From Chloroflexota bacterium (GTDB lineage: Bacteria > Chloroflexota > Dehalococcoidia > GIF9 > UBA5629), in assembly GCA_016875975.1 (NCBI GenBank), contig VGOF01000081.1, positions 1-6,734 of the forward strand: a stretch of DNA of 6,734 bases, in the 5' to 3' direction. Under the pieces are notes generated by a model. It saw only the letters and a list, made by a program, of their open reading frames with translations. It was not told the origin of the DNA and did not search any database. A program made the position numbers and the translations under genes. Of the stretch, positions 1 through 5,286 are shown one piece after another (the first letter of the stretch is position 1; each line of letters begins with the position of its first letter).

Positions 1-451
1 CGAGTTTGCGATATTTGGGTACATGGTTGAGATTAATTGAGATTAATTGAGATTGATTGAGATGGGGTTGGGGGAAGCGGGAGCCGATGACGAGGTCGGC
101 CTTGCCCTCAGTGATGGGGGATATGAGTGCCGGAATCTCGTCTGGGTTGTGCTGACCGTCACCATCCAGGGTAACCAGAATATCGGCGCCGTTTGTTCTA
201 GCTGCTTGAAACCCTGACTGCGTGGCAGCGCCGGCGCCTTTTCGTTTTTCGTGTCTTATAACATCGGCACCGGCATCTCTGGCGATTTCGGATGTTCTGT
301 CTGTTGAACCGTCATCGATGACTATGACCCTGTCAACGTACTTTTTTGCTTTGGTCACTATGTCAGCAATGAATTGCGCTTCGTTAAGGCAGGGAATAGC
401 GGCGATGATTTTAGGATGAGACTTATGGTGATTGGTAGATAGTTGAGACAT
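1..451 (-). CDS. Family 2 glycosyltransferase, GT-A fold, 3' end outside window
   Basis: The 150 visible residues are the N-terminal catalytic part of a GT2 enzyme of the dolichyl-phosphate-mannose synthase/undecaprenyl-glycosyltransferase type, which moves a sugar from a nucleotide donor to a lipid or glycan acceptor at the inner face of the membrane. Visible are the nucleotide-binding start (IIAAIPCLNEA, residues 15-25), DDGSTD (46-51), the metal-binding DGDGQH (96-101) and GSRF (123-126), followed by VPKYRK (144-149). The ATG at 451 is preceded in frame by a TAA eight codons upstream, so it is the only near ATG; no Shine-Dalgarno is seen. The segment between GSRF and VPKYRK is about ten residues longer than I expect, and that excess is encoded by a 10-bp tandem repeat at 31-60. 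The frame stays open to the window edge. The exact substrate cannot be told. It lies 131 bases after glmS in the same orientation. Confidence 0.88.
   Translation of the reverse strand, partial: MSQLSTNHHKSHPKIIAAIPCLNEAQFIADIVTKAKKYVDRVIVIDDGSTDRTSEIARDAGADVIRHEKRKGAGAATQSGFQAARTNGADILVTLDGDGQHNPDEIPALISPITEGKADLVIGSRFPQPHLNQSQLISINLNHVPKYRKL
25..63. repeat. Three-copy 10-bp tandem repeat inside the glycosyltransferase CDS
   Basis: Plus-strand units at 31-40, 41-50 and 51-60 read GATTAATTGA, GATTAATTGA and GATTGATTGA, with partial copies on both sides (GGTTGA at 25-30 and GAT at 61-63). They encode roughly residues 131-141 of the glycosyltransferase (Q, N, S, L, I rich). Ten bases is not a multiple of three, so only three-unit steps keep the frame. 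The block is AT-rich against its coding surroundings. Confidence 0.9.
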
Positions 452-580
452 ATTGAATACTGATAGAGATTAAGTTGCGACTTGTTGAATATTCATTGAA
501 AATGATTTACTCATAATACTTGGGCTTAGAGCAGCCAAGTTTCTATTAGTCTCAACCAATACCTATCAGTCTCTATAAGT
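443..580. repeat. Degenerate 10-bp periodic AT-rich DNA between glmS and the glycosyltransferase
   Basis: At 541-580 four successive 10-mers are similar: TTCTATTAGT, CTCAACCAAT, ACCTATCAGT and CTCTATAAGT. The 11-mers CTATTAGTCTC (543-553) and CTATCAGTCTC (563-573) differ by one base and sit exactly 20 bases apart. Plus-strand TTGA or TTGC words recur at 443, 453, 475, 485 and 496. The complement of 545-557 (GGTTGAGACTAAT) matches 25-37 (GGTTGAGATTAAT) at 12 of 13 positions, linking this region to the repeat in the coding sequence in inverted orientation. The pattern is noisy and its boundaries are my choice. Confidence 0.45.
518..540 (-). terminator. Weak stem-loop after glmS
   Basis: ACTTGG (518-523) pairs with CCAAGT (535-540), and GC (524-525) with GC (531-532), leaving a two-base bulge and a five-base loop. 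It lies about 43-65 bases after the glmS stop. No T-run follows on the minus strand, so termination is a guess; it could equally be an incidental hairpin upstream of the glycosyltransferase. Confidence 0.22.
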
Positions 581-582
581 AG

Positions 583-2358
583 CTACTTTACGGTTACGGA
601 CTTGGCCAGGTTGCGGGGTTTGTCTGGGTCTTTGCCAAGGCTGACGGCCGTGTGATATGCCAGCAGCTGTAAGGGGATCACGGTTATCATGGGATATAGA
701 AGCTCGCTGACCTTTGGAATCTTTACCCAGAAGTCGAAAATTTGGTTCTTTCTGTCGGATAGGGCAATGATATAGGCACCGCGAGACTTGGCTTCCATGG
801 CATTGCTCATGGTCTCATCATAGGTATAATCGTTGGGGCAGATAACGGCCACAGGGGTGCCTTGTTCTATGAGTGCCAGCGTGCCGTGTTTTAGTTCGCC
901 AGCAGGCATGCCCTCAGCGTGTATGTAGGAGACTTCTTTTAGCTTTAATGCACCTTCTGAGGCAATGGCGAAGTTGATACCTCTGGCTATGTAATAGAAG
1001 TCATGTTTGTACTTTAAGCGCTCACTTAGTCGCTTCAGGCGCTCGTTGTTCCATTCAATGGTCTTGGCTACCTTGCTTTTCATACCTTTAATATCCTTGA
1101 CGGCTTTGTCGAAGGAATTGACCATGGAAAAAGAGAGCAGGTAGAAGACGGCAAGCTGGCTAAGAAAAGACTTGGTGGCGGCTACGCATTGTTCAGGGCC
1201 ACAGTTAAGATATATAACGTGGTCGCTCATATTGGCTAGCTGGGATTGTGGCCTGTTCACTATGGAGACAATCATAGCCTTGTTGTCTCTGGCTCTTTTT
1301 ACACCTTCGATGACGTCGGCTGTTTCACCGCTTTGGGACACTGCAAGCACTACTGTGTTCCTGTCTACGGAGTCGGCGAAGTAATGGAACTCAGAAGCCA
1401 TGACCACGTCGCAGAACTTTCTGCCTACCTTTGAGAAAAGGTATCTGCCAACCAGGGCGGCGTATCTTGAGGTTCCACAGGCGGTCACGATTACCTGTCC
1501 AGCACGGAGTATGTCCATGGCTATCTCTGTGAAAGCTTTCTTGTCCTGCCTTACTGCTGCTTCCAGTGCTTCTGGCTGTTCCATTATCTCTTTGAGCATG
1601 AAATAATCATAGCTCTGCTTGTCGGTATCGAGCCATTGAGTTTTTAGATTTGTGGGCTTCTTGGTTAGCTTTCTCCCTGCTGCGTCATAAAATTCTGCGC
1701 TGTCTCTTGCCAGTACTGCTATCTCTGTGTCGGCTAAGGGTATGAGTTTGTTGGCTATTCCAGAGCAGGCCAGTACATCACTGGCAGCGAAGAAGGCGCC
1801 GTTTCCCAATCCGATAGCTAGTGGGCTGTCTTTCCTTGTGCCTACAATCTTGTCGGTGTCACGTGATGACATGGCCAGGAAGGCGTAGGAACCCTTCAAC
1901 TTCGGGGCTATCGCCAAGACTGCTTCTTCGAGTGAGCGTTTATTCTTCATCTCCTCTTCGATGAGGTGCGGGATTACTTCTGTGTCTGTCTCTGAAGTGA
2001 AACGGTGACCGTTGGTGGATAGTTGCTTGCGTAACTCTTGATAATTGTCGATTATACCGTTGTGCACTACGGCTATGGTCGAGGTGCAGTCACAGTGAGG
2101 GTGAGCGTTGGCTTGAGTTACGCCTCCGTGGGTAGCCCAGCGTGTGTGTCCGATAGCTGTGTTACCCAGCATTTTGCTGAGGTGATGTCTGGACTCGATT
2201 TCGCCCAATTTACCCACGTCTTTACACAGAAGCAAAGTACCGTTGTTGAATGTAGCGATACCGGCAGAGTCATATCCCCGGTATTCGACACGCCTGAGCC
2301 CTTCGAATACTACTGGAGCTGCCGTCTCTCTGCCGCAGTAGCCTATGATGCCGCACAT
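583..2358 (-). CDS. glmS: Glutamine--fructose-6-phosphate aminotransferase (isomerizing)
   Basis: GlmS converts fructose-6-phosphate and glutamine to glucosamine-6-phosphate and glutamate in the cytosol, the entry step to UDP-GlcNAc, peptidoglycan and other envelope sugars. The N-terminal glutaminase domain (about 1-220) shows the nucleophile Cys2 in MCGIIGY, GHTRWATHG (70-78), HNGIIDN (99-105) and SETDTE (122-127). Two SIS domains follow, with TACGTSRYA (292-300), SQSGETADVI (341-350), GPEQCVAATKSF (387-398), EGALKLKEVSYIHAEG (468-483), GELKHGTLAL (487-496) and the C-terminal NLAKSVTVK. An ATG six codons upstream (2376) is in frame, but Cys2 must follow the initiator Met, so I start at 2358, giving 591 residues, normal for the family. 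No Shine-Dalgarno precedes the ATG; a promoter ends ten bases before it. Intact; the second SIS-domain motif wording is somewhat divergent from the E. coli enzyme. Confidence 0.97.
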   Translation of the reverse strand: MCGIIGYCGRETAAPVVFEGLRRVEYRGYDSAGIATFNNGTLLLCKDVGKLGEIESRHHLSKMLGNTAIGHTRWATHGGVTQANAHPHCDCTSTIAVVHNGIIDNYQELRKQLSTNGHRFTSETDTEVIPHLIEEEMKNKRSLEEAVLAIAPKLKGSYAFLAMSSRDTDKIVGTRKDSPLAIGLGNGAFFAASDVLACSGIANKLIPLADTEIAVLARDSAEFYDAAGRKLTKKPTNLKTQWLDTDKQSYDYFMLKEIMEQPEALEAAVRQDKKAFTEIAMDILRAGQVIVTACGTSRYAALVGRYLFSKVGRKFCDVVMASEFHYFADSVDRNTVVLAVSQSGETADVIEGVKRARDNKAMIVSIVNRPQSQLANMSDHVIYLNCGPEQCVAATKSFLSQLAVFYLLSFSMVNSFDKAVKDIKGMKSKVAKTIEWNNERLKRLSERLKYKHDFYYIARGINFAIASEGALKLKEVSYIHAEGMPAGELKHGTLALIEQGTPVAVICPNDYTYDETMSNAMEAKSRGAYIIALSDRKNQIFDFWVKIPKVSELLYPMITVIPLQLLAYHTAVSLGKDPDKPRNLAKSVTVK

Positions 2359-2494
2359 TATGTTTGTATTATACATGATGGTATTCTGATGGCAAAGGTC
2401 GGGTAACGGAAGGAATTATTCTTCAGGGTTACCTCGGTGGGCTGAAGCTCCGCGCTATGTGTCTGCCGTCTGTAAGCGGCTATGCGCTAGCAAG
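2359..2494 (-). other. queA-glmS intergenic region with two small hairpins
   Basis: The 136 bases between the queA stop and the glmS ATG hold no ORF of note. Two inverted repeats are visible: CTTCAG (2421-2426) with CTGAAG (2442-2447), and GCCG (2465-2468) with CGGC (2477-2480). GCGC-containing words flank the second (TAGCGC on the minus strand, twice). Neither hairpin is followed by a T-run on the minus strand, so I do not call an intrinsic terminator for queA. The promoter of glmS occupies the distal end. Confidence 0.4.
2368..2395 (-). promoter_or_regulatory. Sigma70-type promoter abutting the glmS start
   Basis: On the minus strand TTGCCA (2395-2390, five of six to TTGACA) is followed after 16 bases by a perfect TATAAT (2373-2368). 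Transcription would begin near 2361, about three bases before the glmS ATG at 2358. This explains why no ribosome binding site is seen and implies a leaderless or nearly leaderless mRNA. Confidence 0.6.
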
Positions 2495-3517
2495 TTAAAG
2501 GATGAGCATGGCGTCGCCGAAGCTGTAAAAGCGGTAGTGGAGGTTCATTGCCTCCTGGTAGGCTCGGAGTATGAATTCCCTGCCGGCAAAGGCTGAAACC
2601 AACATCAGCAACGTTGACTTGGGCGGATGAAAGTTGGTGACAAGTGCATCCGTAGTCTGGAACTGGTATCCGGGAAGGATGAACAGGTCAACCCAACCGG
2701 CGAATGGCTGGACTTTACCTGACTGACTGGCTGCTTCTACTAGCCGAATGGTGCTGGTACCGACGACTATGATGCGTCTGCTGGCTTTTTTGGTCTCAAT
2801 GAGCAAATCGGCAACCTGTGGACTGAGTTCGCCATATTCCTTGTGGATTGGATGGTGGCTGGGTTCTTCTGCACGAACCGGTCGGAAGGTATCCAGGCCG
2901 ATGTGGAGTGTGACGAAAGCTAGATTTACTCCTTTTTGCTGTATTTCAGCCAGTAGTTTGGGTGTGAAGTGAAGCCCAGCCGTGGGTGCGGCTACGCTAC
3001 CTTTGACCCTTGCATATACGGTTTGGTAGCGTTCAGGCTCAGAAAGCGGTGTGCGTATGTATGGTGGCAAGGGTACTTTTCCCATTTGCTCCAGCAATGC
3101 CTCGTCTGAGACGCGCACCAGTCGGATGCCGCCTGCTTGCTGTTCAAGGACTTCAATGATTAGTTGTTGCCCGGGTTCACTGGACTCAAGAGTTACACTG
3201 ATCTTCGCGCCCGGCTTTGCTTTCCTTCCTGGGCCAACCAGAGTTTCCCAGATGCAATTATCTACGCGGCGCAGCAATAGCAATTCTATGTCGCTGGTGC
3301 CCTTTTTTCCTATGAGCCGTGCTGGGATGACCCTGCTGTCGTTGAAGACCAGCGTGTCTCCGCTTTCTAGATATTGAAGAATGTCGCGGAAGTTGTGATG
3401 TTCGGTTGAGCTTGTTCTGCGGTGGAGTACCATGAGTCGTGATTGGTCTCGCGGCTCCAGTGGTGTTTGAGCGATAAGCCCTGGGGGCAGGTAATAATCG
3501 AAGTCACTGGTTCTCAT
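2495..3517 (-). CDS. queA: S-adenosylmethionine:tRNA ribosyltransferase-isomerase
   Basis: QueA transfers and isomerises the ribose of SAM onto the 7-aminomethyl-7-deazaguanine at the wobble base of GUN-decoding tRNAs, making epoxyqueuosine. The 340 residues are full length for the family and carry its signature blocks in order: FNDSRVIPARL (58-68), VPLPPYIRTP (148-157), YQTVYA with GSVAAPTAGLHFT (164-185), LHIGLDTFRPV (204-214), HKEYGELS (225-232), VGTSTIRLVE (252-261), DLFILPGYQF (277-286), NFHPPKSTLLMLVSAFAG (295-312) and YRFYSFGDAMLI (328-339). The ATG at 3517 begins the standard MRTSDFDYYLP opening. It starts 12 bases after the DUF2905 stop, and no Shine-Dalgarno is seen in the gap, so translational coupling is likely. 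Other queuosine genes are not in the window. Confidence 0.97.
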   Translation of the reverse strand: MRTSDFDYYLPPGLIAQTPLEPRDQSRLMVLHRRTSSTEHHNFRDILQYLESGDTLVFNDSRVIPARLIGKKGTSDIELLLLRRVDNCIWETLVGPGRKAKPGAKISVTLESSEPGQQLIIEVLEQQAGGIRLVRVSDEALLEQMGKVPLPPYIRTPLSEPERYQTVYARVKGSVAAPTAGLHFTPKLLAEIQQKGVNLAFVTLHIGLDTFRPVRAEEPSHHPIHKEYGELSPQVADLLIETKKASRRIIVVGTSTIRLVEAASQSGKVQPFAGWVDLFILPGYQFQTTDALVTNFHPPKSTLLMLVSAFAGREFILRAYQEAMNLHYRFYSFGDAMLIL

Positions 3518-3529
3518 GCGGTAAGCTGA

Positions 3530-3754
3530 TTACCGATTCAGGAAGTAGAGGATGAGATTTATGATGAGCGTTAGGATGATGCTCAGGATGAGAAAGGTGA
3601 CGATGGGGAAGTAGAAAGAAAATCCCTCTTTCTTAATCACTATGTCTCCTGGCAGCTTGCCGAAGAATGGGATATGCTGACCAAGTATCATTACCAAACC
3701 GAGGAGAATGATAATACCGCCGACTATTAGCAATATTTTGCCTATGCCTTCCAT
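3530..3754 (-). CDS. DUF2905 family small membrane protein
   Basis: This 74-residue protein has two hydrophobic segments likely to span the membrane, about residues 5-25 (KILLIVGGIIILLGLVMIL) and 47-71 (FYFPIVTFLILSIILTLIIN and onward). They are joined by a short polar loop with the family hallmark FFGKLPGDIVIKKEGF (30-45). The arrangement and motif match DUF2905, whose function is unknown. In many bacteria a DUF2905 gene lies beside queA and the ruv genes, and here it directly precedes queA. The ATG at 3754 lies 3 bases after the stop of the upstream gene and has the only clear Shine-Dalgarno in the window. Role in the operon is unknown. Confidence 0.9.
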   Translation of the reverse strand: MEGIGKILLIVGGIIILLGLVMILGQHIPFFGKLPGDIVIKKEGFSFYFPIVTFLILSIILTLIINLILYFLNR

Positions 3755-3757
3755 TGA

Positions 3758-5218
3758 CTAGTCTCCTGTGGAAGAGCGACGTTGCCAGTACTGAGTGAAG
3801 CTCTTGATGGCTCTGGCGGCACGTTCCATGGACGGGAAAACAGGTATGTAGGCTCGGGCCAGGTCTTGTTCTAGTTGCACTCGCTCTGCCTCGTGAGTGC
3901 CCGGTGGCAGTACGAGCACCAGTGGCTTGTGTTGTTTGTTTTTCAGGTCTATGAAGATGTTATTTACGGTTCGTGCCACTTCGAATGGAAAGTATCTTAA
4001 AAACACTCCGATATCTTGTTGCACTAGCAACAGGTCTATGTTGGGGTCGTCCAGCACTGCCTGGGCTGCTTGCCGGATTCGGTCAGGATTACTGCCGGTC
4101 TGGCTGACATCCACAGGGTTACGAAGAATGCTACCTACGTGGCCAATGATGTCGATTAGCTTGTCTCTTGTCTCCTTAGTCAACTGGGGGATATTGAGCC
4201 TGGCATCGGCGCAAGCATCGCTGGCTGAGACAGAGATGCCGCCGCCGCCATCAGCCATGCCACCTATAACTGCAATTCCGTTTCCCTGGGGTTTGTTCTG
4301 TGGCCGCTGGAGCATCTGGAAGATGAGCAGGGCATCGGACAGGTCTTCGATGTTGTGCACCTCGATGGCGCCAGCTTGTTTAATGAGGGTTGACCAGACT
4401 GCTGGCGAGGCGGCCAGTGAACCGGTGTGGGATCTGGCTGCTGCTGCCCCGATATCGGTTCTACCGGCTTTCCATACGACAACGGGCTTAGCTCGGGCAG
4501 CTTTTGTGATAATTTCTGCCAGGCGGTCACCGTTTCTGGTGCCTTCGAAGTAAGCACCGATGATTTCGGTCTTTGGGTCTACGGCTAGATATTCAAGGTA
4601 GTCAGGGCCATCGAGGTCAATGCCGTTCCCGAAGCTAATTCCTTTGTTGAAATAAAGGCCTCTGGCTGTGCCAAGCTCTGTTAGCTTCTCGCCGATTCCT
4701 CCGCTCTGGGTAACGAAGCTCACGGAACCCAGCTTGCCTTTCCTACCTACTGGGCCGTAGGGGAGCCCACCTTCCACTGAGTAGGCGCCGAGACAGTTAA
4801 CCCCTACTACTCGGAAGCCACCCTGGCGCGCTTTCTCCACCAGTTTTTTTTCCAGTTCGGCCCCGTAGGCATCGGATGATTCGCTAAAGCCGGCCGTGAA
4901 GAAGTGTACTGCCTTGACACCCTTGGCGGCTGCATCATCGAGCAGCGCGGGTACGTTGTCTCGTGGTATGGAGACTACTACATAGTCCACATCGCCAGGT
5001 ATTGACCTCAGATTAGGATAAACCCTGTAGCCGAGAAGCTTACCGCCGTGGGGGTTAACTGGGTAAAGTGGGCCGGTGAAGCCCATGTCTATGATGGCTT
5101 TGAACCAGGATGAACCTACCTTCAAAGTGTTTTGGGAGACGCCGACGACGGCTATGGACTTGGGATAGAAGATAGGTTGGAATCTTTGTAGCAGGTCCTG
5201 CTGAGATGTTTTAGGCAC
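3758..5218 (-). CDS. CoA-binding protein, ADP-forming acyl-CoA synthetase alpha-subunit type
   Basis: The 486 residues match the alpha subunit of NDP-forming acyl-CoA synthetases, which convert acyl-CoA, ADP and phosphate to acid, CoA and ATP. In order: a Rossmann CoA-binding domain (about 12-145) with FYPKSIAVVGVSQN and YPVNPHGG; a first flavodoxin-like ligase domain (about 163-300) with SVSFVTQSGGIG and SFGNGIDLDGPDYLEYLA; and a second (about 312-480) with RNPVDVSQTG. His264 in RSHTGSLAA (262-270) lies where the family has its phosphorylated histidine. No ATP-grasp beta domain is fused, and no beta-subunit gene is in the window. The start is GTG at 5218, which gives the normal distance to PKSIAVVG; no Shine-Dalgarno is seen. 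It follows fhs by 68 bases with a hairpin between, and precedes DUF2905 by 3 bases. Acyl specificity is unknown. Confidence 0.88.
   Translation of the reverse strand: MPKTSQQDLLQRFQPIFYPKSIAVVGVSQNTLKVGSSWFKAIIDMGFTGPLYPVNPHGGKLLGYRVYPNLRSIPGDVDYVVVSIPRDNVPALLDDAAAKGVKAVHFFTAGFSESSDAYGAELEKKLVEKARQGGFRVVGVNCLGAYSVEGGLPYGPVGRKGKLGSVSFVTQSGGIGEKLTELGTARGLYFNKGISFGNGIDLDGPDYLEYLAVDPKTEIIGAYFEGTRNGDRLAEIITKAARAKPVVVWKAGRTDIGAAAARSHTGSLAASPAVWSTLIKQAGAIEVHNIEDLSDALLIFQMLQRPQNKPQGNGIAVIGGMADGGGGISVSASDACADARLNIPQLTKETRDKLIDIIGHVGSILRNPVDVSQTGSNPDRIRQAAQAVLDDPNIDLLLVQQDIGVFLRYFPFEVARTVNNIFIDLKNKQHKPLVLVLPPGTHEAERVQLEQDLARAYIPVFPSMERAARAIKSFTQYWQRRSSTGD
3763..3767 (-). promoter_or_regulatory. Shine-Dalgarno of the DUF2905 gene
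   Basis: AGGAG on the minus strand sits eight bases before the ATG at 3754 and lies inside the last codons of the upstream gene (G-D-stop). It fixes the DUF2905 start and implies a shared mRNA with the upstream gene. Confidence 0.75.
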
Positions 5219-5224
5219 GCTATG

Positions 5225-5230
5225 ATTTTA
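5225..5230 (-). promoter_or_regulatory. Possible -10 element for a leaderless acyl-CoA synthetase transcript
   Basis: TAAAAT on the minus strand (five of six to TATAAT) ends six bases before the GTG start at 5218, so a standard start point would fall on the first base of the GTG. No good -35 is found; the region 16-20 bases upstream lies in the fhs stem-loop. Confidence 0.35.
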
Positions 5231-5239
5231 TCCAAAAGG

Positions 5240-5267
5240 GGCTGGGCGGCGCAAAAGCCGCCCAGCC
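5240..5267 (-). terminator. Perfect 11-bp GC-rich stem-loop after fhs
   Basis: GGCTGGGCGGC (plus strand 5240-5250) and GCCGCCCAGCC (5257-5267) pair completely around a six-base loop. On the minus strand it begins about 20 bases after the fhs stop and is followed by CCTTTTGG, a short T-run two bases away. A Rho-independent terminator for fhs, perhaps leaky, is the simplest reading; an mRNA-stabilising hairpin is the alternative. Confidence 0.65.
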
Positions 5268-5286
5268 ATGGTTCCTACGCTGTTTA

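Noticed and set aside
25..63. CRISPR-like repeat
   Set aside because: Units are only 10 bp, directly abutting without spacers, and lie in a coding sequence.
2359..2376. GlmS start six codons upstream at 2376
   Set aside because: It would bury the nucleophile Cys at position 8, while the family needs Cys2 after removal of the initiator Met; the upstream codons also overlap the -10 element.
2359..2494. glmS ribozyme in the leader of glmS
   Set aside because: The gap is short and I could not find the conserved core or cleavage-site context; moreover the promoter next to the ATG would leave no leader to hold it. A covariance-model scan with Rfam glmS would settle it.
3897..4553. Long plus-strand reading frame of 218 codons
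   Set aside because: It lies wholly inside the minus-strand acyl-CoA synthetase gene, has low-complexity Ser/Met/Pro-rich translation and no recognisable domain; it is a codon-bias shadow. The other plus-strand frames, such as 222-419 and 5660-6103, are rejected for the same reason.
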